Below, in pieces: positions 51,136-57,807 of a stretch of 58,940 nt of DNA. A program made the translations under genes and the position numbers. Position 1 is the stretch's first letter; every line of letters starts with the position of its first letter. The DNA comes from a virus, in IMG/VR virus record IMGVR_UViG_3300031687_000012, positions 1 to 58,940 of that record; one strand, 5' to 3'. Below the pieces are notes generated by a model. The model saw only the letters and a list, made by a program, of their open reading frames with translations, did no database searches and was not told the origin of the DNA.

Positions 51136-52350
51136 ATGAGTAAGTGGACATACGACCCAACAGAGTCGATTAATATAGGGAATGCAAATTTCCACCTGAC
51201 ACCTGACAGGAAAGAATTTATTCAGGCATTAAAGGAAAAATATCCGAATCAATTGCAATTCACGAAAGAGCAATTCAATTCGCTAGGACATTTTCCATAT
51301 TGGCTGAAGTCAAACAGGTATAACTTTAAAGATGGTTCAGTCTTTAATCTTCAACCTATTCTTGCTGTCGATAATAACGGCACGACTATTGCAGTTTCTA
51401 ATAAACCAGAACCTCTTGCAGTTCCTCAGATTAAGAGGGTTCAGCAGATGCCTGTTGCCGCTCAATCTGAGAGTGTGAATATCATGAGTGATGTCAAAAT
51501 CATTCCTGAGAAAATGTCAAACTATGTACCTTTTGGTCATGCTAAAGATGTTAAGAACATTCTTAAATCTAAGATATTCTTTCCATTCTTTGTGACAGGT
51601 CTTTCAGGTAATGGTAAAACATTAATGATTGAACAAACTTGTGCTCAGTTGAAGAGAGAACTCTTCAGAGTCAATATCACTATTGAGACAGACGAAGACG
51701 ACCTAATGGGTGGTCACACTTTACAGAATGGTAACATCATCTTCAGAGAAGGTCCAGTTATCAAGGCAATGAGAAAAGGCGCTGTCCTTCTTCTTGACGA
51801 AGTAGACTTAGGGTCTAACAAAATGATGTGCTTACAATCAGTTCTTGAAGGTAAAGGTTACCTAATCAAGAAGACTGGTGAGTGGGTTACACCGACTCCT
51901 GGTTTCACTGTTGTCGCAACTGCCAACACTAAGGGCCAAGGGTCTGAGGATGGCAAGTTCATTGGTACTCAAATCATGAATGAGGCGATGCTCGAAAGAT
52001 TCGCTATCACCATGCAACAAGAATACCCACCTGTGACTGTTGAGAGAAACATTCTGAAACAAGAAATGGCTTTGACTGGAGATGCTGACGATGACTTCGT
52101 TAAGAAACTAGTTGATTGGGCTGACATAATCAGAAAGACTTATTACGAAGGCGCCATTGATGATGTGATTACAACCAGAAGGTTAGTTCACATCGTTAGT
52201 GCTTACAAGATGTTTGGTGACAAACTCAAGGCAATTACAATGTGCATATCTAGATTCGATGAAGAAACTAGAAACGCTGTTCTCGACCTTTACACTAAAG
52301 TCGATGATGGTGTGCATTTAGAAAACCCTGTTGACGAAACAGACTCTTAA
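51136..52350 (+). CDS. cobS: CobS-like AAA+ ATPase (MoxR family)
   Basis: 404 residues. Walker A GLSGNGKT (155-162), Walker B VLLLDEVD (217-224), sensor region TVVATANTKGQG, and the arginine-finger region near NEAMLERFAI. The N-terminal 130 residues (FTKEQFNSLGHFPYWLKSNR) are a phage-specific extension. CobS is the ATPase of aerobic cobaltochelatase; phage homologues have been proposed to influence B12 synthesis or to act as general MoxR chaperones with the VWA protein. Behind promoter copy 3. Confidence 0.9.
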   Translation: MSKWTYDPTESINIGNANFHLTPDRKEFIQALKEKYPNQLQFTKEQFNSLGHFPYWLKSNRYNFKDGSVFNLQPILAVDNNGTTIAVSNKPEPLAVPQIKRVQQMPVAAQSESVNIMSDVKIIPEKMSNYVPFGHAKDVKNILKSKIFFPFFVTGLSGNGKTLMIEQTCAQLKRELFRVNITIETDEDDLMGGHTLQNGNIIFREGPVIKAMRKGAVLLLDEVDLGSNKMMCLQSVLEGKGYLIKKTGEWVTPTPGFTVVATANTKGQGSEDGKFIGTQIMNEAMLERFAITMQQEYPPVTVERNILKQEMALTGDADDDFVKKLVDWADIIRKTYYEGAIDDVITTRRLVHIVSAYKMFGDKLKAITMCISRFDEETRNAVLDLYTKVDDGVHLENPVDETDS

Positions 52351-52353
52351 GAG

Positions 52354-52359
52354 TATAAT
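52354..52359 (+). promoter_or_regulatory. AGTATAAT-type promoter before the DUF3310 gene
   Basis: GAGTATAATG carries TATAAT at 52354-52359, 7 bases before ATG 52367, giving a predicted leader of about one nucleotide. It would also serve gp45 downstream. Same box as before uvsY and gp55. Confidence 0.42.
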
Positions 52360-52366
52360 GATTAAT

Positions 52367-52675
52367 ATGGGTTTATTTACTAAGTCAAAAATCAAAGTCC
52401 AACGAGGCATTGACTACAAATACAATGAGGGAGAACTTCTAAAAGAGTTCTCTCAATATGTAGATTCAACTTATGACCAACACTACAGTCTGAACAAGTA
52501 TCAGGCAACTGAATTCATTATGGATGCAGGACACGGTGAAGGTTTTTGTATTGGGAATATTTTAAAGTATGCCCAACGATATGGCAAAAAGGGTGGGAAA
52601 AATCGTGCCGACCTTTTGAAAGTAATTCATTATGGATTCCTTGCTTTAAATAATCACGATAAAAATGGAGACTAA
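52367..52675 (+). CDS. DUF3310 (SaV-like) protein
   Basis: 102 residues from ATG 52367 (MGLFTKSKIKVQRGIDYKYN); ATG 52358 is an alternative. ATEFIMDAGHGEGFCIGNIL and KYAQRYGKKGGKNRADLLKV are the conserved core of DUF3310 proteins found in many phages; the group includes T7 gene 1.7, a nucleotide kinase, as a related case. A nucleotide-metabolism role is possible but not shown. Ends 3 bases before the gp45 start, with TGGAGAC inside its 3' end as gp45 ribosome site. Confidence 0.75.
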   Translation: MGLFTKSKIKVQRGIDYKYNEGELLKEFSQYVDSTYDQHYSLNKYQATEFIMDAGHGEGFCIGNILKYAQRYGKKGGKNRADLLKVIHYGFLALNNHDKNGD

Positions 52676-52678
52676 GAA

Positions 52679-53344
52679 ATGAAAATTTCAAGTGAAACAA
52701 AGGCGATATTAAAAAACTTCGCTACAATTAATTCGGGTATCAAAGTAGATTCAGGCAATCAACTTAAGACGATATCTAACATGAAGAATATTCTGGCTAT
52801 CGCTACGATACCAGAAACATTCGACAAGTCATTTAGTATCTACAATCTTGTAGAATTTCTAGGTGCAACTAGTCTATTAGAGAATCCAGAATTCAATTTC
52901 AATGATGCGTCATTGAGTATTGCTGATGCTGATACATCTCTAACTTACTTCTATGCCTCAGAGGGTATGGTCACTTCACCAGAGAAGATGATTACTATGC
53001 CACAGGCAGAGATTAATATAGAGTTATCTTCTACACTTCTAACTGAATTGCAAAAGGCAGCTTCAGTATTGGGTGTTAATGATTTGATACTTACATCTGA
53101 TGGGACTAAAATTCAGATGCAAGTAACTGATAAGAAGAATACAACTTCAAACACATTCAGTAGAGTTGTGGGCGAAGGCAATGGTGACACATTCACCATG
53201 AACTTCAAGATTGAGAACTTGAAAGTTTTAGATGGCAACTACTCAGTCGCAGTATCCTCAAAAGGCATATCTCATTTCAATAATAAAGATTTGGCTTTAG
53301 AATACTTTATTGCTTTAGAACCAGATAGTTCTTACAGCGCTTAG
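52679..53344 (+). CDS. 45: Sliding clamp gp45
   Basis: 221 residues (T4 228). MKISSETKAILKNFATINSG, KTISNMKNILAIATIPETFD, FSIYNLVEFLG and the C-terminal YSVAVSSKGISHFNNKDLAL, LEYFIALEPDSSY are typical clamp segments. It is a trimeric ring, the processivity factor for DNA polymerase and the coactivator that links replication to late transcription through gp55. Its start behind AATGGAGAC is well placed. It could be a RegA target. Confidence 0.92.
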   Translation: MKISSETKAILKNFATINSGIKVDSGNQLKTISNMKNILAIATIPETFDKSFSIYNLVEFLGATSLLENPEFNFNDASLSIADADTSLTYFYASEGMVTSPEKMITMPQAEINIELSSTLLTELQKAASVLGVNDLILTSDGTKIQMQVTDKKNTTSNTFSRVVGEGNGDTFTMNFKIENLKVLDGNYSVAVSSKGISHFNNKDLALEYFIALEPDSSYSA

Positions 53345-53345
53345 G

Positions 53346-53353
53346 CATAAATA
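53346..53353 (+). promoter_or_regulatory. Late-type box CATAAATA between gp45 and gp44
   Basis: CATAAATA starts 1 base after the gp45 stop. The start would be near 53359, leaving a leader of about 100 nt before gp44 at 53461. Use as a late promoter for a replication gene is unusual. Confidence 0.4.
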
Positions 53354-53356
53354 CTT

Positions 53357-53458
53357 ATGTGTGAAACAGCGCCAGTCTCCGCTACTTTCATGGGAGTATT
53401 AGAATCTCATCATCAATGGTCTAATACACGAACACTCGGAGGGGTTTGTTCTTCTTAA
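53357..53458 (+). CDS. Possible 33-residue upstream peptide before gp44
   Basis: An ATG frame (MCETAPVSATFMGVLESHHQ, then WSNTRTLGGVCSS) fills the gap and ends 2 bases before the gp44 ATG. It has no ribosome site. The promoter predicted at 53346 would start transcription inside its first codons. It includes an 8-bp stem (53396-53403 with 53420-53427). It may be a leader peptide or chance; low confidence. Confidence 0.25.
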   Translation: MCETAPVSATFMGVLESHHQWSNTRTLGGVCSS

Positions 53459-53460
53459 TT

Positions 53461-54405
53461 ATGAATACAAAAGAATTTTTATATGTAGAAAAGTATCGTC
53501 CAACTATCATTGCCGATACTATACTACCCAAAGGCGTTAAGAAAACATTCCGAGAGTTTGTTTCTAATAACGAGATACCAAATCTGATGCTTTGTGGTTC
53601 ACAAGGTACAGGCAAAACAACAGTCGCTAAGGCACTCTGTAACGAGTTAGGAGCTGATTTCATTGTCATCAATGGCAGTGACGAAGGCCGACTTATCGAC
53701 ACTTTGCGAACAAAGATTAAAAACTTCGCTTCTACTGTATCTCTTCAAGGTGGCCCGAAAGTGGTCATACTTGATGAAGCAGATTACATATCTGCTGACT
53801 CAGTACAACCTGCATTGAGAAACTTCATAGAAGAGTTCTCAAGTAACTGTAGGTTTATCTTTACATGTAACTACAAGAATCGAATCATTGCACCTCTACA
53901 TAGTAGATGTACTGTAATTGATTTCACAATACCCAAGAACGAAAAACAAGCACTCGCAATGGGTGGCCTTGATAGACTAAAATCTATATGTGACAATGAG
54001 GGTATTCAGTATGATGAAAAGGTATTAGTAGAACTTATACTAAAGTTCTTTCCAGATTTCAGACGATGTATCAACGAAGTTCAACGATATGGTGCAAGTG
54101 GTGTAATAGATAGTGGGCTACTAGCGACATTATCAGAAGAAAAACTCACACCATTGATTGATATGATTGCAGGTAAAAACTGGGGCGCCATGAGAAAATG
54201 GGTTGCTCAGAATTCTGATAATGATTTCAATGGCTTATATCGTAAGGTATTTGATGCACTCGAACAAAGATTAGAACCAAGTTCTATACCTGCAGCTGTT
54301 TTGTTCATCGCTGATTATCAGTACAAGGCTGCATTCGCTATGGATTCAGAAATTAACTTCACTGCATGTCTCACCGAGATTATGTCAGAGTGCAAGTTTA
54401 AGTGA
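53461..54405 (+). CDS. 44: Clamp loader large subunit gp44
   Basis: 314 residues from ATG 53461 (MNTKEFLYVEKYRPTIIADT), better than an upstream TTG. Walker A GSQGTGKT (46-53), Walker B VVILDEAD (101-108), and SRC (148-150) with the arginine finger. It forms the gp44/gp62 complex that opens and loads the gp45 clamp. GGAGGGG lies 15-21 bases upstream. Its stop overlaps a GTG that starts the next small gene. Confidence 0.95.
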   Translation: MNTKEFLYVEKYRPTIIADTILPKGVKKTFREFVSNNEIPNLMLCGSQGTGKTTVAKALCNELGADFIVINGSDEGRLIDTLRTKIKNFASTVSLQGGPKVVILDEADYISADSVQPALRNFIEEFSSNCRFIFTCNYKNRIIAPLHSRCTVIDFTIPKNEKQALAMGGLDRLKSICDNEGIQYDEKVLVELILKFFPDFRRCINEVQRYGASGVIDSGLLATLSEEKLTPLIDMIAGKNWGAMRKWVAQNSDNDFNGLYRKVFDALEQRLEPSSIPAAVLFIADYQYKAAFAMDSEINFTACLTEIMSECKFK

Positions 54406-54503
54406 TTGAATTATTAGTATGGAGTTTAATAGTAATTACATGGGCAACATATGGTATGCATGTAATAAAAGAGTATGTGAGAAATCACATTGATGGAGAA
54501 TGA
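54402..54503 (+). CDS. Very small membrane protein (33 residues), GTG start
   Basis: GTG 54402 overlaps the gp44 stop (GTGA). MIELLVWSLIVITWATYGMH forms one transmembrane helix, then VIKEYVRNHIDGE. The stop overlaps the next gene's ribosome-site region. Single-pass topology with a basic C-terminus. Plausible because of coupling; function unknown. Confidence 0.5.
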   Translation: MIELLVWSLIVITWATYGMHVIKEYVRNHIDGE

Positions 54504-54504
54504 A

Positions 54505-54918
54505 ATGAAAGTAGAACCAATAATGAAAAAACCAAGTCTATTAAGAAGACTTGCATTTGCACTTGTCAACGGTTGGCGAAGAGTTATGGATGTGAAATAT
54601 AATCCATTAAAATATATACCTGACCCAAGTTTACAAACTTACTTTATGTTAGTTTTGTTTACTGTATGGAGTGTGTTCTTCGGGTTTCTGGCTGCAAACT
54701 ACTTAGGGTTCTTTAACTACAATACTCTAATCAGTATCATCATACATATTGCAATACTATTACCGTTAGCATTTACCAATGCAATCTTTGTAGATGCAGA
54801 GAGAGATGGACACAAATGGTTAAAAGAATGGACAGAAGAAAGAAACAGATACCGTATTGTTGCTAACAGACTCAAAACTAAAAACTTAGTTATGTGGAAT
54901 CCAAACGAAGAAGCATAA
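54505..54918 (+). CDS. Two-helix membrane protein (137 residues)
   Basis: Start ATG 54505 (MKVEPIMKKPSLLRRLAFAL) with GGAGA at proper spacing; earlier ATG 54493 is possible. Two transmembrane segments: LQTYFMLVLFTVWSVFFGFL near residues 48-70 and LISIIIHIAILLPLAFTNAI near 78-100. Cytoplasmic ends are basic. Proteins with this layout occur in marine T4-like phages near the clamp-loader genes, but no function is known. Its stop overlaps the next ATG by one base (TAATG). Confidence 0.68.
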   Translation: MKVEPIMKKPSLLRRLAFALVNGWRRVMDVKYNPLKYIPDPSLQTYFMLVLFTVWSVFFGFLAANYLGFFNYNTLISIIIHIAILLPLAFTNAIFVDAERDGHKWLKEWTEERNRYRIVANRLKTKNLVMWNPNEEA

Positions 54919-55037
54919 TGGGTAAATTAAGACAGTGGTTCATGAGATGGTTTGACAATCAACTTGAAAAGTCCTTTCAAAGAACTGCGGATAGAATAAA
55001 CAAAGAAACCCAAGAAGCAAACAATGACACAATATAA
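54918..55037 (+). CDS. Small amphipathic protein (39 residues)
   Basis: ATG 54918 overlaps the preceding stop. MGKLRQWFMRWFDNQLEKSF followed by QRTADRINKETQEANNDTI. The Trp/Arg-rich N-terminal helix could lie on a membrane surface. It overlaps the next gene start by 14 bases. The coupled arrangement supports a gene; function unknown. Confidence 0.5.
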   Translation: MGKLRQWFMRWFDNQLEKSFQRTADRINKETQEANNDTI

Positions 55038-55290
55038 CGAAACAGTAGATAGACAGAGGAGATTAATCCTAGCACACGAATGGGCAAATGGCGTTAAGTC
55101 GCTTCATGCACATTCATTAACATCTTGTTGGTATGATACTAGGGGTAACGATGGTTCGGTACTCGATATAGAATTCAATAATGGTGTTGTCAAGAGAGAA
55201 GTTAGAGAGACAGGCGAAATTGTTTTCTTTGGCGAACCTCTCAATGATGAAGAACTCCTTAAAACTTTCGGAGCTCATACAGGAAAGTAA
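55024..55290 (+). CDS. Small protein of unknown function (88 residues)
   Basis: MTQYNETVDRQRRLILAHEW, HAHSLTSCWYDTRGNDGSVL, then DIEFNNGVVKREVRETGEIV. A short helix followed by a likely four-strand beta segment. It ends exactly at the gp62 start codon. No family recognised; expressed with the clamp-loader genes. Confidence 0.6.
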   Translation: MTQYNETVDRQRRLILAHEWANGVKSLHAHSLTSCWYDTRGNDGSVLDIEFNNGVVKREVRETGEIVFFGEPLNDEELLKTFGAHTGK

Positions 55291-55683
55291 ATGTCCAAAC
55301 GAAATCCTTTCGACTTCGTTAAGTCGGTCTCTTACGACAAAAAAGATATCATGGTTGATGATATCGAAGAGAAAGCATATCAACCATTCCTAATCAATAA
55401 GGCATTATCTTATCACCAAGATGCAGTCTTTCTAGTAAACGAGATGAATACCAGACATAGCACTGGCCACCGTCTTCAATACTGTTTTTTCATAAATACT
55501 CTTAGAAAACGACAAAGATTTTCTAAATGGCACAAACCTTTCGAAAGTAAGAAAGTGGAAACTGTAAAGAGCGCCTTCGGTGTCTCTTCACAAAGGGCCA
55601 AAGAATATCTTGAGTTATTAAGTGATAAACAGTATCGTGACTTGAAAGACAGTATGAAAATTGGTGGAAAGAATAATGGATGA
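55291..55683 (+). CDS. 62: Clamp loader small subunit gp62
   Basis: 130 residues, shorter than T4 gp62 (187). RNPFDFVKSVSYDKKDIMVD, YQPFLINKALSYHQDAVFLV and FINTLRKRQRFSKWHK are the recognisable gp62 block. The C-terminal half is reduced relative to T4, keeping SAFGVSSQRAKEYLELLS. It partners gp44 in clamp loading. It directly abuts the previous gene, and its stop overlaps the RegA start. Confidence 0.85.
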   Translation: MSKRNPFDFVKSVSYDKKDIMVDDIEEKAYQPFLINKALSYHQDAVFLVNEMNTRHSTGHRLQYCFFINTLRKRQRFSKWHKPFESKKVETVKSAFGVSSQRAKEYLELLSDKQYRDLKDSMKIGGKNNG

Positions 55684-56086
55684 CTTATTAGAATCAGTAA
55701 AAGACTTAGTAGAAATAACATTTCCTGAAAAGGATGACTTCTTAAAGATAAGAGAAACTCTATCTAGAATAGGTGTAGCGTCTCGAAAAGAAAAGGAACT
55801 CTTTCAGTCATGTCATATACTACACAAAAGGGGCAAGTACTACATTGTCCACTTCAAAGAGTTATTCAAACTCGATGGCAAACAAACAAACTTTGACGAA
55901 TCAGATGTCGCTAGACGAAACACTATTGTCGATTTATTGAGACAATGGAACCTTGTCAAGGTACTTGACTCAAAGAAAATAGAAGAGCCTAGAGCGCCAC
56001 TCTCTCAGATTAAGGTTATACCTTATAAAGAAAAGAGTCAGTGGAAACTCACACAAAAATACTCAATAGGCACTAACATAAACTAA
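55676..56086 (+). CDS. regA: Translational repressor RegA
   Basis: 136 residues from ATG 55676 (MDDLLESVKDLVEITFPEKD), overlapping the gp62 stop. FLKIRETLSRIGVASRKEKE, LFQSCHILHKRGKYYIVHFK and ELFKLDGKQTNFDESDVARR, with NTIVDLLRQWNLVKVL, are conserved RegA segments. It binds the start regions of many early mRNAs, including gp44, gp45 and its own, and blocks translation. The order gp45-gp44-gp62-regA is that of T4. Slightly longer than T4 RegA (122). Confidence 0.93.
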   Translation: MDDLLESVKDLVEITFPEKDDFLKIRETLSRIGVASRKEKELFQSCHILHKRGKYYIVHFKELFKLDGKQTNFDESDVARRNTIVDLLRQWNLVKVLDSKKIEEPRAPLSQIKVIPYKEKSQWKLTQKYSIGTNIN

Positions 56087-56089
56087 ATA
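56082..56089 (+). promoter_or_regulatory. Candidate late box ACTAAATA after regA
   Basis: ACTAAATA overlaps the regA stop. The predicted leader of about 31 nt contains AACAGGAG before ATG 56126. A TATAAATC at 56097 is a second, imperfect box. Confidence 0.4.
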
Positions 56090-56125
56090 TCCTTGTTATA
56101 AATCAATTAATAACAGGAGTATTAT

Positions 56126-56299
56126 ATGTTGGAATTTCTTCAATGGATAATTGCTTGGGTACAAGTGTTACCTTGGTTAGTAATGGGTGCATCTCTAGTT
56201 GCAGCTCTTACACCTACACCAGTTGATGATGGCATAGTCAAGAAAGCTTATAAACTGCTTGATTGGGTCGCATTAAATGTTGGAAAAGCAAAGGACTAA
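56126..56299 (+). CDS. Small membrane protein (57 residues)
   Basis: ATG 56126 with a strong ACAGGAG ribosome site. MLEFLQWIIAWVQVLPWLVM and GASLVAALTPTPVDDGIVKK, then AYKLLDWVALNVGKAKD. One hydrophobic helix is followed by a short amphipathic helix. The sequence resembles small phage membrane proteins annotated as holin-like in marine phages; not verified. A sigma70-like promoter for the next gene follows. Confidence 0.6.
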   Translation: MLEFLQWIIAWVQVLPWLVMGASLVAALTPTPVDDGIVKKAYKLLDWVALNVGKAKD

Positions 56300-56319
56300 A
56301 AAGTTCTATAAAAACCCCC

Positions 56320-56348
56320 TTTACAAATCAATGGAACTTCGATATACT
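56320..56348 (+). promoter_or_regulatory. Sigma70-like promoter (TTTACA-17-TATACT)
   Basis: TTTACA (56320-56325), a 17-base spacer, and TATACT (56343-56348) make a near-consensus host-type promoter. The start would be near 56355, with ATAGGAG upstream of ATG 56379. Probably an immediate-early promoter. Confidence 0.68.
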
Positions 56349-56378
56349 GGAGATTCATAATTTCAATAGGAGTATATT

Positions 56379-56669
56379 ATGGAATACGCAATTGCAATTG
56401 TAGTGTTATTTGTTATTGTTTACGCTTATCTCAATAGAGATGAAAGTGGTACTACAACTTCATCGGCTCCTGCTCCGGTTTCAAAACCAAGAGTAGTAAA
56501 GTCTGGTGTTGTTGTAGATAAAAACAATAATGGTGTTACATCTAAGGCTGAACTTAAGACATTAACTAAAGTCCAGTTACTAGAACTTGCTGATAAACAA
56601 TCACTGAAGGTAAAACGAAGTGGTTCTAAGGCAGCTGTAATCAACGAGATACACTCGCAGTTAAAGTAA
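56379..56669 (+). CDS. Membrane-anchored SAP/Rho_N-like domain protein
   Basis: 96 residues. An N-terminal transmembrane helix (AIAIVVLFVIVYAYL, 4-18), then a Ser/Pro/Ala-rich linker, then a C-terminal helix-extended-helix (LTKVQLLELADKQSLKVKRS, GSKAAVINEIHSQL) like SAP or Rho N-terminal domains that bind DNA or RNA. It could tether phage nucleic acid to the inner membrane. It has its own sigma70-like promoter and a strong terminator, so it is an isolated early unit. Confidence 0.68.
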   Translation: MEYAIAIVVLFVIVYAYLNRDESGTTTSSAPAPVSKPRVVKSGVVVDKNNNGVTSKAELKTLTKVQLLELADKQSLKVKRSGSKAAVINEIHSQLK

Positions 56670-56687
56670 GTCCTCACAAGGACACTG

Positions 56688-56716
56688 AAAGGGACTCATC
56701 TGAGTCCCTTTTTTTT
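56688..56716 (+). terminator. Rho-independent terminator after SAP-like gene
   Basis: Stem GGGACTCA (56691-56698), loop TC, stem TGAGTCCC (56701-56708), then eight T. The stem GGGACTC is shared with the gp23 terminator. Confidence 0.92.
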
Positions 56717-56740
56717 AGCCTCTAGATAACAGTCAATTTG

Positions 56741-56748
56741 TATAAATA
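56741..56748 (+). promoter_or_regulatory. Late promoter TATAAATA, leaderless spacing, before curli genes
   Basis: A perfect box ends 5 bases before ATG 56754. The spacer AGAGT has no ribosome site. It places the following five-gene curli-type operon under late control. Confidence 0.7.
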
Positions 56749-56753
56749 AGAGT

Positions 56754-57050
56754 ATGGAAGAGATTTTTAATCTAATAGGTGAAGTGGGTGCCCCAATTGC
56801 AGGAAGTATTCTGATGGGTTTCTTCATCTTTATAGTCATCAAACAGATACTAGAAGGTGTAGTAGACTCAATATCGACTTTAACAATGTTTTGTAAGTCG
56901 TTAGAGAATAGGGCAAGAACCATGTCAAACGAAATGATTAAGATAGACCTGTTAGTTTCATCAGCGTTGGAATTAAGACCAGACATAGAACGAATCGCTA
57001 GAGCAGAGAACTTCATAGAAGACGAAAAACTAGATGTAAGGAGAGATTGA
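56754..57050 (+). CDS. Small membrane protein at the head of the curli-type operon
   Basis: 98 residues. MEEIFNLIGEVGAPIAGSIL and MGFFIFIVIKQILEGVVDSI give one transmembrane helix at about 13-32. The remainder is helical with ENRARTMSNEMIKIDLLVSS, possibly a coiled coil. It pairs with the next gene of the same layout. Its stop TGA overlaps the next ATG (TGATG). A pore, anchor or holin-like partner to the CsgG secretion channel is inference. Confidence 0.65.
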   Translation: MEEIFNLIGEVGAPIAGSILMGFFIFIVIKQILEGVVDSISTLTMFCKSLENRARTMSNEMIKIDLLVSSALELRPDIERIARAENFIEDEKLDVRRD

Positions 57051-57319
57051 TGGATATCGCTCAAGTTATATCTGATTACGGATTCCCAATAGTCATGTCA
57101 GTAGGACTTGGCTATTTCATATATTATATTTGGTGGTTTGTAGGTGAAAAACTAGAACCCGAAATTGAAAAGATGCATTTTCAATTGATTAAAGTAATAG
57201 ACCAGACAAGAATGTTAGACCAAGATTTGATAAGATTACAACAGAAAGTTGATGTAGTTTTAGAAATGAAGGAGAATATGAAAGTACAAAGGTTACAAGA
57301 AGAGGCGAAACGAAAATGA
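57050..57319 (+). CDS. Small membrane protein with coiled coil, partner of the previous gene
   Basis: 89 residues from ATG 57050 with AAGGAGAG ideally spaced. One transmembrane helix (FPIVMSVGLGYFIYYIWWFV, about 13-32). The C-terminal half is a charged coiled coil (LDQDLIRLQQKVDVVLEMKE). It overlaps CsgF by 4 bases (ATGA). The layout repeats that of 25491 and 56754. Function unknown; co-expression with curli export genes suggests an inner-membrane support role. Confidence 0.65.
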   Translation: MDIAQVISDYGFPIVMSVGLGYFIYYIWWFVGEKLEPEIEKMHFQLIKVIDQTRMLDQDLIRLQQKVDVVLEMKENMKVQRLQEEAKRK

Positions 57320-57804
57320 ACAAATACTTAGTCACAGCAATACTATTCGGTGGAATATTCTTTATGAGCGCTATAAGTGCTGATATCGTACACAAATTTA
57401 AGAACCCTAGTTTCAGTGGTCAAGGTACTGCATCTCATTACCTAACTGTTGAGAACCAAGAGTTCACAAGAAAAAAAGAAATCATGGATTCACTTGAAGC
57501 TGCAAGAAAGGCTGCCGAGAGAGCTGAAGACAATACAACCATGGCAAAATTTATTCGTAACCTAGAGAGTAGAATCTATTCTCAGATGGCAAAACAATTA
57601 GTCGAATCAATGTTTTCAAACGATGGTTCAGTAAGATTTGGTTCATTTGTTCTAGAAGGAAATACAGTAACTTATGAGGTTATAACCAATGACGATGGTA
57701 CAGAGATGATTAGAATGACTATTATTGCTGAAGACGGAACGACCTCAGTTATTGAGATACCTGTAGGAACTGGAAACTTTGGCCAAGACCCAGACTTGGG
57801 ATAA
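57316..57804 (+). CDS. csgF: Curli assembly factor CsgF-like protein
   Basis: 162 residues. The signal peptide (MNKYLVTAILFGGIFFMSAI) ends near SAISA, before the mature start DIVHKFKNPSFSGQGTASHY. The F-x-NP-x-F block is the conserved N-terminus of CsgF, the part that plugs into the CsgG pore. The middle is a charged helix (RKKEIMDSLEAARKAAERAE) and the C-terminus a beta domain. In bacteria CsgF extends the CsgG channel and nucleates curli fibres outside the cell. Directly upstream of csgG. Confidence 0.85.
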   Translation: MNKYLVTAILFGGIFFMSAISADIVHKFKNPSFSGQGTASHYLTVENQEFTRKKEIMDSLEAARKAAERAEDNTTMAKFIRNLESRIYSQMAKQLVESMFSNDGSVRFGSFVLEGNTVTYEVITNDDGTEMIRMTIIAEDGTTSVIEIPVGTGNFGQDPDLG

Positions 57805-57807
57805 TAG

